Positions 8,606 to 18,013 are shown, counted from the stretch's first letter. The stretch is DNA of 64,000 nucleotides from Rhizobium sp. R634 (GCF_002211305.1 NZ_LOKW01000024.1:310001-374000); one strand, 5' to 3'. The notes: generated by a model not told the origin, from the letters alone. Numbers and translations: made by a program.

Positions 8606-9169
8606 TTATGCGTCGCTTGCGTTCTTGGCTTCGGCGGTCGGCGTGCCAAAGGTCTTGCGCTGGAAGTCGTCGATCATGCCGAGCGCGGTGTTGCGGTCGT
8701 CATTATCGGTCGAGGCATTGACGATCTTGCCCTCCTGCCGGCGCAAGAGCTCGCCGTACATCTGCTTGGCGATGCCGATGCCGTCACCCTTGGCCATGGT
8801 GTTGCCGAGCTGTTCGGCCATCATGCCCTTCCAGATGTCGCCGGTCGCGCCCTTGCCATAGACGTCTTCGCTTTCGCTCGGCAGCATGGACTTGACGAAA
8901 TTCTGCAGAACCATGGCCTCGAACTTCCGGTAGCTTTCCGGAACCTCCTCGGTCTTGATGCGATTCTGGATGTTGGAGAGACCGCTCTTCTGGCCGATAT
9001 GGTCGAGAACGTCGACCGTATTGGAGAAGCCCTTGCCATTCTCGGCCAGGCTCGTGGCGGCAAAGGCCGCGCGGTTTGCCTTCAATTTTTCCTGGGCCAC
9101 CTGAACCTCCATGGGGTCGGCAGCTTTGACAACGTCCAGGACCAGATCACTGGGGGGCGAAATAGCCAC
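8606..9169 (-). CDS. flgJ: FlgJ-like rod-binding protein (rod cap domain only)
   Basis: 187 aa. The C-terminal half carries the rod-binding domain of FlgJ: FEAMVLQNFVKSMLPSE, then DIWKGMMAEQLGNTMAKGDG and IGIAKQMYGELL, used to cap and assemble rod subunits in the periplasm. No signal peptide is seen, as expected for a protein passed through the flagellar export gate. The muramidase domain of enterobacterial FlgJ (about 315 aa) is missing; a separate lytic transglycosylase at 19091 could supply it. It lies between the FliJ-like and FlgN-like genes. Confidence 0.85.
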   Translation of the reverse strand: MAISPPSDLVLDVVKAADPMEVQVAQEKLKANRAAFAATSLAENGKGFSNTVDVLDHIGQKSGLSNIQNRIKTEEVPESYRKFEAMVLQNFVKSMLPSESEDVYGKGATGDIWKGMMAEQLGNTMAKGDGIGIAKQMYGELLRRQEGKIVNASTDNDDRNTALGMIDDFQRKTFGTPTAEAKNASDA

Positions 9170-9200
9170 GTTACAATCCTCTAAATTAAGATCGTAACGA

Positions 9201-9614
9201 CTATGGTTTTTGAAGCTTGCTGGAGGCTGGCGTTGCGAATTGCTGATCGATCACATCATAGACGGCATTGTCGTCGGCCTCGCGGCGCTCGACCTCCAGC
9301 GCCTCTTTCATGCCTTCTTCCAGACGATCGCCCTTGGCGCGCTCGCGGGTCAGCCGCATCTCATGGACCTGCTGCATGCCGGTCAGCTGCTGATCCTTGA
9401 TGGTGAGCCTGCCGAATCGGTCGGCATAATTCTGCGAGAAGGCGTGGTGGACCGGGTCCATCGAACCGAGAGCGACGATGACATCGTCCATCGCGGCATT
9501 GACCTCGACGCGCTGGCGGCTGGTTTCGGCCAGGTCGTTCTCCGCCATCCTCTCGATATGCCGCTGTACCGACAACAGACGCTTGAGTTTTTGGGAGCGG
9601 CTCTTCTCGATCAT
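9201..9614 (-). CDS. FliJ-like coiled-coil export protein (probable)
   Basis: 137 aa, almost wholly helical and charged. It begins SRSQKLKRLLSVQRHIERMA and has RLTRERAKGDRLEEGMKEAL near the end, the two-helix coiled coil seen in FliJ, the stalk protein that activates the FliI ATPase and escorts substrates to FlhA. The start at 9614 lies 7 bp past the fliR stop; longer frames would overlap fliR. Rhizobial clusters usually lack an annotated fliJ, and this gene in the fliR-flhA operon is the best local candidate. Structure-based evidence is needed, so this is tentative. Confidence 0.6.
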   Translation of the reverse strand: MIEKSRSQKLKRLLSVQRHIERMAENDLAETSRQRVEVNAAMDDVIVALGSMDPVHHAFSQNYADRFGRLTIKDQQLTGMQQVHEMRLTRERAKGDRLEEGMKEALEVERREADDNAVYDVIDQQFATPASSKLQKP

Positions 9615-9621
9615 ATCAGCC

Positions 9622-10374
9622 TCATCGCCCGATATAGATCGAATCAAAGGCCTGGCCGAACTGGCTGACCAGCGCCGCGACCGAGACATAAAACAGGAAG
9701 AGCCCGCCCATCAACAAATAGGGCGTGGAAATGAAATAGACCGGGATCTGCGGCGCCAGCTTGTTGATGAAGCCGATCGAGACGTTGAAGATCAGGCCGT
9801 AGATCAGGAAGGGGCTCGACAGCCGCAGCATGATGTAGGTCGTCTGTTCCAACGTGTCGGTGAAGGAGATCAACGTCGCGCGCATCTGCATCAGGCCGCC
9901 GAACGGCATGGTCGTGTAGGAATCGATCAACGCGCGGAAGACGATGTGATGAAAATCCATGATGAAGAGAATCATGATGCCGGCAAAGGTGATGAAGGCC
10001 GAAAGGCTGGTCTCCGGCGTGTCTTCGATGATGTCGGCGGAACCCGGCTGGGTATAGCCGACCATCATGGCGATGATGGAGGCGGCAAACTGCATGCCGA
10101 GCGTGTAGATCCTCGCCAGCATGCCGTACATCACGCCGATCAGCGTCTCGCTGAAGATCAGGCCGATATAGGTCCCCGCCCCCGTGTGGATTGCCGGGTA
10201 GACCGTGTCCCAGAGCAACGGCATGACGGCGATCGAGAGAGCGCCCGCAATGAAGACGCGCAGCTGTTCGGGCACGCGCGCCGAGGAAAAACCCGGAAGA
10301 GCCAGGACACAGCCGCCGATCCGGCAGAAAACCAGAAACAGCGCGAGAACGGTCCCTTGCGGGTCTGTTATCAT
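9622..10374 (-). CDS. fliR: flagellar export gate protein FliR
   Basis: Inner-membrane component of the type III export gate with FliP and FliQ (250 aa). Several membrane segments are visible, e.g. VLALFLVFCRIGGCVLALPG at the N-terminus and YLLMGGLFLFYVSVAALVSQ near the C-terminus. FCRIGGCVLALPGFSS is the conserved FliR start region. The length equals the family norm of about 250-260 aa. The ATG at 10374 overlaps the flhA stop by 4 bp (ATGA), showing translational coupling within the flhA-fliR unit. Confidence 0.93.
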   Translation of the reverse strand: MITDPQGTVLALFLVFCRIGGCVLALPGFSSARVPEQLRVFIAGALSIAVMPLLWDTVYPAIHTGAGTYIGLIFSETLIGVMYGMLARIYTLGMQFAASIIAMMVGYTQPGSADIIEDTPETSLSAFITFAGIMILFIMDFHHIVFRALIDSYTTMPFGGLMQMRATLISFTDTLEQTTYIMLRLSSPFLIYGLIFNVSIGFINKLAPQIPVYFISTPYLLMGGLFLFYVSVAALVSQFGQAFDSIYIGR

Positions 10375-12458
10375 GAAATAGAGCCCAAAATCTTTATCTC
10401 GATGCCCTTGGCCAGCTCGACATGCGACAGGACCGGCAGCGTAGCGAACAGCCGTTCGATGATCATGCGCACATAGGAGCGTGTTTCGGGCGACGTGACA
10501 AGTGCGAATGGCAGGCCTCGATCCATGAACTCACGGATAACTTTGGTGGCCTGCTCGCTGAACTCTTCCAGGCTGCGGGGATCGATGTCGAATTCGATCA
10601 CCTCGCCCTTGGCGTCGCGCTTCAGCGCCTGATGGAAAGCGAGATCCCACTTGCTGCCGAGCCTCAGCACGCGCAACACGCCGTTGTCGGCGAGATCGCC
10701 GCAAAGCTGCTGGGCCATGCGGATACGGACGTGCTCGACGATCTGCTCGGTCTTCCTGACATGCGGGGCGAGCTCGGCCACCGCTTCGAGAATGAGATGC
10801 AGGTTGCGGATCGAGACCCGTTCGGCAAGCAGCAGCTTCAGCACCGCCTGCAGGCCGGAATAAGACATGTGCGACGAGCAGATTTCGTCGGCGAGCTTCT
10901 TGTATTCGGGATCGAGGCGATCGATCAGCACCTTGACGTCCTTATAGGACAGGAGCTGCGGCAGGTTGTTGCGGATGACCTCGCTCATATGCGTCAGCAC
11001 GACAGAAACGTTGTCGATCGGCTGGAAGCCTTCGCGTTTCAGATCGTCGGCGAAGTTTTCGAGGATCGAGACGGCAGGCATGCCGAAAGCGGGTTCGCGA
11101 ATTTCGTCGCCCGGAATGCTCGGCCGGCGGCCCGCGCCTGTGACAACGAGAACTTCGCCGACGCGCAGCAGGTTCGAGGCCACCGTCGTGCCGTGAATGC
11201 GGATCTGGTAGGACTTCTCGGCGATGCCGATGTCGTCGGTGACCTTGATCTCGGGCACGACGAAGCCGTATTGCGTGGCGAACTTCTTGCGCATCTTGCC
11301 GACACGGAAGGCGAGTTCCTGATGGGCGCCGAGCAGGCGGGTCGAGACCATCTTGCCGAGCGCGAGTTCGATCTCGGAGGTGCGCAGCACCGATTTGACC
11401 GAGTCCTTTTCCAGCTCCTTGCTCTGTACGACCTTTTTCTCCTCCTGTTCGCGGCGCAGCTTGTTTTCAGCCTCGACCTGGCGCGGGATGAACCAGGCGC
11501 CGAAGGCGAGGAGACTGCCGAGAACGACGAAGGGGACGAACGGCAGGCCCGGCATCAGGGCCAGAACGAACATCAGCACGGCCGAAACCGAGAGCGCGCG
11601 CGGATAGCCGCTCAACTGGTTGACGACCGCCTGGTCGGTGGAGCCGGTGGTGCCGCCGCGGGAAACGAGAAGGCCGGCTGCGAGCGAGACGATGAGGGCC
11701 GGCATCTGCGAGACGAGGCCGTCGCCGACGGAGAGCTTGACGAAAACGTCGGCAGCTTCGCCGATCGGCATGCCGTGGCGGAAATAGCCGATGATGATGC
11801 CGCCGAAAACGTTGATGGCGGTGATGATGAGACCTGCGACGGCATCGCCGCGTACGAACTTCGACGCACCGTCCATCGCACCGAAGAAGGAGCTTTCCTC
11901 TTCGAGCTCCCTGCGCCGGCGCTGGGCTTCCTTCTCGTCGATGATGCCGGCCGAGAGATCGGCGTCGATCGACATCTGCTTGCCAGGAATGGCATCGAGA
12001 GTGAAGCGCGCGCCGACTTCGGCGATACGCGTGGCGCCCTTGGTGATGACGATGAAGTTGATGGTGATGAGAATCAGGAAGACGATCAGACCGATGACGA
12101 AGTCGCCGGACATGACAAGGCTTGCAAAACCGGCGATGACGCCACCCGCCGCATCGTGGCCCTCGTTGCCGTGGGACAGGATGACGCGTGTCGTGGCGAT
12201 GTTCAGCGCCAGCCGGGTCATCGTCGCGATCAGCAGAATGGTCGGAAAGGACGAGAAATCGAGCGGCTTCTGGATCCACAGCGCCACCATCAGGATCAGC
12301 ACCGAAAAGGCGATCGAGAAGGCCAGTCCCATATCGATCAGGAACGGCGGGATCGGCAGGAAGAGAATGCAGATGATGACGATGATGCCGAGGGCAAAAC
12401 CGACATCGCGCAGGCTCGGGGCGACTTTCGGAAGGGGGAGTGCGGGTGGTTGCGCCAT
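10371..12458 (-). CDS. flhA: flagellar export gate protein FlhA
   Basis: Large export-gate protein (695 aa). The N-terminal half has about eight membrane segments (GFALGIIVIICILFLPIPPF, FVIGLIVFLILITINFIVIT) and the conserved cytoplasmic loop ARFTLDAIPGKQMSIDADL. A cytoplasmic C-terminal domain of about 350 residues docks chaperone-substrate complexes (VSVVLTHMSEVIRNNLPQLL, LAERVSIRNLHLILEAVAEL). Full-length for the FHIPEP family. It is followed by fliR with a 4-bp overlap and preceded by fliQ with a 90-bp gap in which I see no gene. Confidence 0.96.
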   Translation of the reverse strand: MAQPPALPLPKVAPSLRDVGFALGIIVIICILFLPIPPFLIDMGLAFSIAFSVLILMVALWIQKPLDFSSFPTILLIATMTRLALNIATTRVILSHGNEGHDAAGGVIAGFASLVMSGDFVIGLIVFLILITINFIVITKGATRIAEVGARFTLDAIPGKQMSIDADLSAGIIDEKEAQRRRRELEEESSFFGAMDGASKFVRGDAVAGLIITAINVFGGIIIGYFRHGMPIGEAADVFVKLSVGDGLVSQMPALIVSLAAGLLVSRGGTTGSTDQAVVNQLSGYPRALSVSAVLMFVLALMPGLPFVPFVVLGSLLAFGAWFIPRQVEAENKLRREQEEKKVVQSKELEKDSVKSVLRTSEIELALGKMVSTRLLGAHQELAFRVGKMRKKFATQYGFVVPEIKVTDDIGIAEKSYQIRIHGTTVASNLLRVGEVLVVTGAGRRPSIPGDEIREPAFGMPAVSILENFADDLKREGFQPIDNVSVVLTHMSEVIRNNLPQLLSYKDVKVLIDRLDPEYKKLADEICSSHMSYSGLQAVLKLLLAERVSIRNLHLILEAVAELAPHVRKTEQIVEHVRIRMAQQLCGDLADNGVLRVLRLGSKWDLAFHQALKRDAKGEVIEFDIDPRSLEEFSEQATKVIREFMDRGLPFALVTSPETRSYVRMIIERLFATLPVLSHVELAKGIEIKILGSIS

Positions 12459-12548
12459 GACGATTCCGTCTCTTCATGAGAGGAGGCGAACATGAAGTTC
12501 GCCCAATTCGGATCGAGAATTAAATGGCGAAGCTTGCGCGAAAGTGGC

Positions 12549-12815
12549 TCAGAAACCCGATTGAATGCGCGAGAAGACGAGATTGGTGAAAATCGAGATC
12601 TGCGAGCCGACGAAAGGGGCGGTAACGCCGACGGTGATGAGCACGGCGACGATCTTCGGCACGAAGGTCAGCGTCGCTTCCTGCACCTGGGTCAGCGCCT
12701 GGATCAACGCAATGACGAGACCCACCACCATCGCAGCGATGACCGCGGGACCAGCGGCGATCAGGACGGTCCAGATCGCGGCCTGAAACAGATCCAATGC
12801 ATCAGCTTCATTCAT
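12549..12815 (-). CDS. fliQ: flagellar export gate protein FliQ
   Basis: Small two-helix membrane protein (88 aa) of the FliP-FliQ-FliR export core. It shows the typical hairpin of two membrane helices (AAGPAVIAAMVVGLVIALIQ and VPKIVAVLITVGVTAPFVGS) linked by ALTQVQEATLTF, the conserved FliQ loop. Length is standard. It lies between flgD and flhA in the flgE-led operon. Confidence 0.95.
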   Translation of the reverse strand: MNEADALDLFQAAIWTVLIAAGPAVIAAMVVGLVIALIQALTQVQEATLTFVPKIVAVLITVGVTAPFVGSQISIFTNLVFSRIQSGF

Positions 12816-12894
12816 CGGAAGGCAACCTCATATCGCCTTGAAACGGCCCCGCCATTGCCGGGCCGCGTTGGTTGGCATCAACAGGCGCGTCGCA

Positions 12895-13326
12895 TCACGA
12901 GCTGCTGCTCGGCGCCTCGTCGGCAATGGTGATTCCCGCCTGCACGAGTATCTTACCGCCATTGGTGGTCGTCGCAATGATGCCGTCGGAATAAACCTTC
13001 ACGGAATCGATGACGCCCTTGACGGTGCCATCGGCGCTTTCCATGTACTTGCCGACATAGCTGCTCGCCTGGGTGAGGCTCGAGCTCGCCAGAAGCGTGT
13101 CCAGCTTGCTGTTGGTCTGGATCGTCTGCTCGACCTGCGAGAAGCTTGCAAGCTGTGACATCTGCTCGCTGGCATCCATCGGATCGGTCGGATCCTGGTT
13201 CTTCATCTGCGCGATAAGCAGCTGAAGGAAGTTGTCGTAGTTCAGCGTCGCCTTTTTCTGAGCCGAACTCGTGGTATTCGTCGTCGAACTCGTGTTGTTC
13301 ACGTTCGATGTTGCATCTACCGCCAT
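12895..13326 (-). CDS. flgD: hook cap / hook scaffolding protein FlgD
   Basis: Exported scaffold needed for hook assembly (143 aa). A Ser/Thr/Asn-rich N-terminus precedes the FlgD core LNYDNFLQLLIAQMKNQDP-TDPMD-SEQMSQLASFSQVEQ (residues 28-66) that defines the family. It is much shorter than the enterobacterial protein (about 230 aa) because most of the C-terminal beta domains is absent, as is usual in rhizobia. Its start overlaps the flbT stop by 10 bp, so it is tightly coupled to flbT. Confidence 0.92.
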   Translation of the reverse strand: MAVDATSNVNNTSSTTNTTSSAQKKATLNYDNFLQLLIAQMKNQDPTDPMDASEQMSQLASFSQVEQTIQTNSKLDTLLASSSLTQASSYVGKYMESADGTVKGVIDSVKVYSDGIIATTTNGGKILVQAGITIADEAPSSSS

Positions 13327-13766
13327 GGTGCGATCTCCCTGCGGATCTGCTCGACCATCGTCGGCGGCAGTTCGTGGTTGTTGAGGATATTGTCTTCGAT
13401 GGCGTAGAGACCGCGGATCGCCTTCAACGCGTCGAAAGCGCGGCCAGTCGAGACGAGTGCGTCGATGCGCTTCAATTCGGCGAGGATTTCCTCGTTCTTG
13501 AAGCAGGTGAGCAGCATGGTGATCGACTTGCGGAACATCGCCGTCGAGTGGTCCTTGCCCTCGGGATTGATGAGGATCATCTGCGCGATGAAGTAGAGCT
13601 GGCGCAGCGGCGTCGTTGCGCCTTCCGGCTGCAGGACGTGGTTTTCGAGAAGGAACGTCACATCATTCAGGAATTCCAGCGCGACCTTGCGGTCGACACG
13701 CAGGACGGCGCCGTTGATGAAGATTCTTTCTCCGGCTTTCAGAGAAATGCGAAGTGTGCTTTTCAT
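13317..13766 (-). CDS. flbT: flagellin synthesis regulator FlbT
   Basis: Post-transcriptional regulator of flagellin (149 aa). It has the FlbT-family features: LRISLKAGERIFINGAVLRV at the N-terminus and EFLNDVTFLLENHVLQPEGA, then QLYFIAQMILINPEGK. In Caulobacter FlbT binds the 5' leader of flagellin mRNA and lowers its stability until the hook is complete; in some other alphaproteobacteria it activates. It lies between flaF and flgD, overlapping flaF by 4 bp. Its targets here would be the flagellin leaders at 25.5-29.1 kb; that is inferred. Confidence 0.92.
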   Translation of the reverse strand: MKSTLRISLKAGERIFINGAVLRVDRKVALEFLNDVTFLLENHVLQPEGATTPLRQLYFIAQMILINPEGKDHSTAMFRKSITMLLTCFKNEEILAELKRIDALVSTGRAFDALKAIRGLYAIEDNILNNHELPPTMVEQIRREIAPWR

Positions 13767-14110
13767 TTAAGTCCATCCCTGATGATGGTGGTAACGTCGA
13801 TGATGCCCTGGTAGTTATTAGTCAGACGTTTTCTGATCCTGTCGCATTCCTTCAAGATCCAGATCGCAATCGAGATGAGGTTGGCCCTGAGCTCGATCTC
13901 CAGCTGGTTGTCGGGATGTTTCAGATCCTCGATGAAGCTGATCCATACGCGTCGCGTATAAAACAGGGCTTCAATGGCTTCCCGCCCGTATTTTTCCTTG
14001 TCGCGCGCCAACGACAGCAGTTCTATGGACCGGTCAAGAACCTGCCATTCCCGCTCTTTCGCGTCGGCCACCGAGTCTTGCATGACTTCGGCATATGAGA
14101 ACTGATACAT
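13763..14110 (-). CDS. flaF: flagellin biosynthesis protein FlaF
   Basis: 115-aa cytoplasmic protein of the FlaF family, needed for flagellin synthesis or secretion and acting opposite to FlbT in Caulobacter. Recognised by the start MYQFSYAEVMQDSVADAKER, REWQVLDRSIELLSLA and the FIEDLKHPDNQLEIELRANL block. The last base group overlaps the flbT start (ATGA). Upstream lies flgL with a 36-bp gap, so flagellin-regulatory genes are co-transcribed with hook-junction genes. Confidence 0.92.
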   Translation of the reverse strand: MYQFSYAEVMQDSVADAKEREWQVLDRSIELLSLARDKEKYGREAIEALFYTRRVWISFIEDLKHPDNQLEIELRANLISIAIWILKECDRIRKRLTNNYQGIIDVTTIIRDGLK

Positions 14111-14146
14111 TCATGCATCCTTCTTTATATTGCGCGCCTTTGCTCA

Positions 14147-15193
14147 TCAAAGGTAGTTTACTAGACTCAACTGCTGTATCTTCGAGACGATCGTGTAGGC
14201 GGTTTCAAGCTGGGTTTCCAAAGTCTTGACCAGGGTCGAGGCTTCGTAGGGATCAACGCCCTGCAGATCCACGAGCTTGTTCTTGATGATGTTCGACTGT
14301 GCATCGAGCGCATCGTTGGACTTCTTGACGCGCTCCTGGGAAAGGCCGAGCTGACTTGCCTGGGTCACGAGGCCTGTGGTCGCCTTCGTCGTGTAGCTGA
14401 TCGCCTGCTTTGAAACCGTGCTCATCGCATCGGTGCTGAGGTTCTGGCTAAGCAGCGCCGAAGTCATGACCGAGGCGAGCGCGAAGTAGCGCATGCCTTC
14501 GGAATTGGCGTTGGTCGAGGATTCGATCACTTCCGAGTTGCTGATGCGGCTCGTCATGTTTTGGCTCGACGCCTGCGACCAGCCCGTCGTCGGATCGGTC
14601 CAAGCGGTCTCCGTGAACATCGTCTCGACCTGAGTCGTGATGAAGGTTTCCATCTCGGCGCCGGTCAGCTCGTTGACCGGTTTCGTCAGGCTTGCCGCAT
14701 AGGCGTTCAACCTCGTAACGATTTCCGCGCTCGTCGCCGTCGTCTTGTCGGTCAGCGGCTGCACATCCGTATTGATGCCGGAGAACAGATATTCGCCGTT
14801 CACCATGGTGTTGGACGTATCCATCATGGTCGAGAGAGCGCTGGTCGCCGACTGGATGGCGACGGTGATGCTGCCGGGATCGCGGCTGCCCTGGAGCGCC
14901 GTCAGCTTGGAAACGAGGCCATCGCCGACGTCCTTCATCTTCGACAGACCGAGCTGCGAGGATTCCATACGCGCCGTGACAAGCGAATTGCTTGATTTGA
15001 TCGAGTCTATCCTGTCGACCTCGCGGCTGAAGTCCACGCTCCTGGCGGCATTGCCGCCGAGCGAGACACCGATATCCGCATAGACTCCCGTCGTTGCTTC
15101 CATCGTCGCCTTGGTCATCTGATTCTGCGCCTGACGGATCGTCAACCGCATCGCATTCTGAATGGCCGAACTTGAAATAAATGAGCTCTTCAT
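14147..15193 (-). CDS. flgL: hook-filament junction protein FlgL
   Basis: Second junction protein joining hook to filament (348 aa), secreted through the flagellar tube. The ends resemble flagellin: N-terminal SAIQNAMRLTIRQAQNQMTK and C-terminal ETQLETAYTIVSKIQQLSLV, which form the D0/D1 helical bundle. The middle (SGINTDVQPLTDK) fits the FlgL family. It follows flgK by only 3 bp. Confidence 0.93.
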   Translation of the reverse strand: MKSSFISSSAIQNAMRLTIRQAQNQMTKATMEATTGVYADIGVSLGGNAARSVDFSREVDRIDSIKSSNSLVTARMESSQLGLSKMKDVGDGLVSKLTALQGSRDPGSITVAIQSATSALSTMMDTSNTMVNGEYLFSGINTDVQPLTDKTTATSAEIVTRLNAYAASLTKPVNELTGAEMETFITTQVETMFTETAWTDPTTGWSQASSQNMTSRISNSEVIESSTNANSEGMRYFALASVMTSALLSQNLSTDAMSTVSKQAISYTTKATTGLVTQASQLGLSQERVKKSNDALDAQSNIIKNKLVDLQGVDPYEASTLVKTLETQLETAYTIVSKIQQLSLVNYL

Positions 15194-15196
15194 GGC

Positions 15197-16684
15197 TTAA
15201 CTCGCAATATCCAGCAATGACTTCAACATCTCGTCGACGGCGTTCAGGATCTTCGTCGCCGCCTTGTAGGACTGCTCGATGTCGAGAAGCAGCGTCAGTT
15301 CTTCGTCGAGATTGACGCCGGTCTCGTTGGAATAAGCTTCATCAGAGCGCGACAACGCCGCCGAGGTATTCTCCGCCGCCGTCGTGGCGTTGCTGCGGTA
15401 CTGCTCGAGCCAGCCCAGCGAATTCGTGGCGTATTCCATGATGCTGACGTTCGAATCGATGCCCGTCGTGGCATCGAAGCCGACCGGCGTTCCCGCTGCT
15501 GGATCGAAATCGATGTCGGAGCTCATCGCGGTATATAGGCGATCAAGTTCAGTTGTGTAGCCGCTGACGTGGGTGGGGTTCGTGACCAGGCCCGTGGCGT
15601 TGACGCCGCCGTCGCGCAGGCGCATCGGATCGCCGCCCTGCGAGGTAATCACACGGGCGCTGACTGTGATGGTCGCCGCCATGCCGGCGACGGCCGTGCC
15701 GCCGGTATCAACCGTGCCGCCGCTCCAGGTGAAAAGTCCTGGCACATAGGCCGGGGGCGCTGCCGTGTTCTGCTCCTTGAAGAGCGAAACAAGGCCGCGG
15801 GCGACTTCGTCGAGCTGCTTCTGGAAATTGGGAGCGATCTCGTCGCGGATCTGCAGGAGCGACTGCAGGCTCCCCTGCCCCGTCGTCGTCGAGCCCTTGC
15901 CGAGCGGCAGCGCGACGCCGTCGATATAGATGGAGTTGCCGACGGTCGTGGCGGTATAGACATCCTGGGATTTGAACGTCACCTTGCGCGGGATGGTCTC
16001 GAAGAGGATCGTCCCGTCAGGGGTGCTCAGCACCATGTCGTTATTGTCGCGCGTCGTCGCGCTGACGCCGACGATCTGCGAAATCTGCTTGAGGACCTTC
16101 TCGCGCTCGTCAAGCGCGCCGGATGCATCCGCACCGGAAGCCGTGGCGGTCTTCACCGCATTGTTGGCCTTCTCGAACTGGCTGAGAAGCGTGTTCAGCG
16201 TATCGACCGCAGTGCCGATCTGCTTATCGGCCGTGGCGCGAACGTCCTGCACGGCTTTCGACGCGTTGTTCAGCGAGTTGGCGACGTCCTGGGCAGCGGT
16301 GATGGCGCCCTGAGCCGCGACGGTGCTGCCCGGCGAGGTCCTGAAAGCCTGAAGCTTCTGCTGGAAAACACCGAGATAGGTGGACGGCGACGTTTCGTAG
16401 TCGTTGCCGCCCATGATCGATTTCAAGTCCTCGAGACCACCCAGCAGGGTCTGCTGGGCGCTGTCCTGAGAAGAGGTCTTCAGATATTGGCGCAGCAGGG
16501 CATCTTCCTGTGCACGGTTGATCTGGACGACCTGCGCGCCATTCAAGGACGTGGTAAGCATCGCCTGCCGGCGCACGTAATCTTTGTTGCCGGCATTCGA
16601 GATATTGTTCGATACGACACTGCTCTGAGTGCCAGTATTGTTGAATATGCTCTGCGCGGTGTTAAGTGCTGACGTGAGCGACAT
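15197..16684 (-). CDS. flgK: hook-filament junction protein FlgK
   Basis: First hook-associated protein (495 aa). The N-terminus SLTSALNTAQSIFNNTGTQS followed by VVSNNISNAGNKDYVRRQAM is the flagellar rod/hook signature (SNNISN-N). The C-terminus GVNLDEELTLLLDIEQSYKA-ATKILNAVDEMLKSLLDI is the matching bundle helix. A variable Thr/Gly-rich middle domain is present. It lies 19 bp downstream of flgE and immediately before flgL, and is likely chaperoned by the FlgN-like product at 8229. Confidence 0.95.
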   Translation of the reverse strand: MSLTSALNTAQSIFNNTGTQSSVVSNNISNAGNKDYVRRQAMLTTSLNGAQVVQINRAQEDALLRQYLKTSSQDSAQQTLLGGLEDLKSIMGGNDYETSPSTYLGVFQQKLQAFRTSPGSTVAAQGAITAAQDVANSLNNASKAVQDVRATADKQIGTAVDTLNTLLSQFEKANNAVKTATASGADASGALDEREKVLKQISQIVGVSATTRDNNDMVLSTPDGTILFETIPRKVTFKSQDVYTATTVGNSIYIDGVALPLGKGSTTTGQGSLQSLLQIRDEIAPNFQKQLDEVARGLVSLFKEQNTAAPPAYVPGLFTWSGGTVDTGGTAVAGMAATITVSARVITSQGGDPMRLRDGGVNATGLVTNPTHVSGYTTELDRLYTAMSSDIDFDPAAGTPVGFDATTGIDSNVSIMEYATNSLGWLEQYRSNATTAAENTSAALSRSDEAYSNETGVNLDEELTLLLDIEQSYKAATKILNAVDEMLKSLLDIAS

Positions 16685-16702
16685 GGCTTACCAGTACCCT
16701 AC

Positions 16703-18013
16703 TTATCTCTTGAGGTTGACGAGTACGTCCATGATGTCGGAACCCGTCTGGAACACCTTGGAATTGGCGGTATAGCTGCGCTGCGATTCGATCATTTCGG
16801 TCAGTTCGCCGGCGAGGTCGACGTTCGAACCTTCGAGGGCGCCCGATTTGATCGTGCCGAGACCGTTGGTCTGCGGGAAGCCGGTGACGGTGACGCCCGA
16901 CTGGCCGTTGGCGCTGTAAACGTTGCCGCTCATCAGCGTCAGCTTGTCGGGGCTGGCGACGTTGGCGAGCGGGATGCGATAGAGCGGCTTTGTGCTGCCG
17001 TCCTCATACTTGGCATAGACAATGCCGTCGCCATCGATGGTGACGTCCTTGACCGGGCTCGCGGCCTGGCCGTTCGGCGTGCCGGTGCCCGAAAAGGCCG
17101 CGCCAAGCTGGGTGAAGCCCGAAAGATCCATGTCGATCGATAGGCCGGTCACCGGATCGACGATAGTTGCGGAACCCGTAGAGTTGGTAATCTTGCCGGT
17201 GGAATCGAAGTCGAGCTGGGTCGTAGCGACTGCGGCGCTGGTGTAGGGGAAGGAGGTCGTTCCGCCGGCGGCCGCATCAGCGTTGCGGAAGATCGCAACC
17301 TCCCAGCTGCTGTTAACGGCGGGAGGTGCCGGCGGTGGCGTCGCCGCGACCGAGGTCTTCGTGAAGTAGAAGTCGTACATCACCTTGTTGCCGAGAGAGT
17401 CGTAGGCGACCATCGAGAACTTCTTGGTGTCGGTTGTCGTAGTACCAGTAGCGCCGTTGTCGCTCGGAAGCGTCGCAGGAGCGACCGGAGCAATATTAGC
17501 GCCGGAATCGAGGTTGCCCTTGAAGATCCCTGATGTCGAGGCGATGGCCGTCAGCCCCTCTTGGTTGACATTGACAGGTACGAGGCCGTCGAAACCGTTG
17601 ACGACGACAGCAGGAGAGCCGGCATCGTAGGAGTAACCCATCAGCTGGAAGCCGGCGGCATTGACGAGGTTGCCTTCATCATCCTTCTGGAAGTCGCCGG
17701 CGCGGGTCAGAACGGGCGTGCCGTCGGCACCCTGAACGATGAAGAAGCCATCACCTGAGATCGCGAGGTCAGTGGTGGAGGTGGTGTACGAGATATCGCC
17801 CTGGTCGGAGACGGCCTGGCGGACGGACGTCTGAACACCGCCGGAATTGTAGTTGCCGCCCGAGGAGGGCAAAACCAGCGTCGAGAAGCTCGTCGACACG
17901 GCCTTGTAGCCGGTGGTGTTTACGTTGGCGATGTTGTCGGCGACGGTGCTGAGGCGGTTCGCCTGCGCGTTCATCCCCGATACTGCCGTCTTCATGCTGC
18001 CGAAAATGCTCAT
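16703..18013 (-). CDS. flgE: flagellar hook protein FlgE
   Basis: Structural subunit of the hook (436 aa; about 400 in enterobacteria). The N-terminus SIFGSMKTAVSGMNAQANRL with the TVADNIANVNTTGYK rod-hook signature and the C-terminus SQRSYTANSKVFQTGSDIMD match the family. The middle is rich in Thr, Gly and Ala, with PPPAPPAV near residue 228, a variable surface region that accounts for the extra length. It is the first gene of the long minus-strand operon that ends at 7690. The promoter should lie in 18014-18107. Confidence 0.95.
   Translation of the reverse strand: MSIFGSMKTAVSGMNAQANRLSTVADNIANVNTTGYKAVSTSFSTLVLPSSGGNYNSGGVQTSVRQAVSDQGDISYTTSTTDLAISGDGFFIVQGADGTPVLTRAGDFQKDDEGNLVNAAGFQLMGYSYDAGSPAVVVNGFDGLVPVNVNQEGLTAIASTSGIFKGNLDSGANIAPVAPATLPSDNGATGTTTTDTKKFSMVAYDSLGNKVMYDFYFTKTSVAATPPPAPPAVNSSWEVAIFRNADAAAGGTTSFPYTSAAVATTQLDFDSTGKITNSTGSATIVDPVTGLSIDMDLSGFTQLGAAFSGTGTPNGQAASPVKDVTIDGDGIVYAKYEDGSTKPLYRIPLANVASPDKLTLMSGNVYSANGQSGVTVTGFPQTNGLGTIKSGALEGSNVDLAGELTEMIESQRSYTANSKVFQTGSDIMDVLVNLKR

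Noticed and set aside
10422..12479. 685-codon plus-strand frame opposite flhA
   Set aside because: Asp/Arg-rich antisense reading with no domain; FlhA on the minus strand explains the region.
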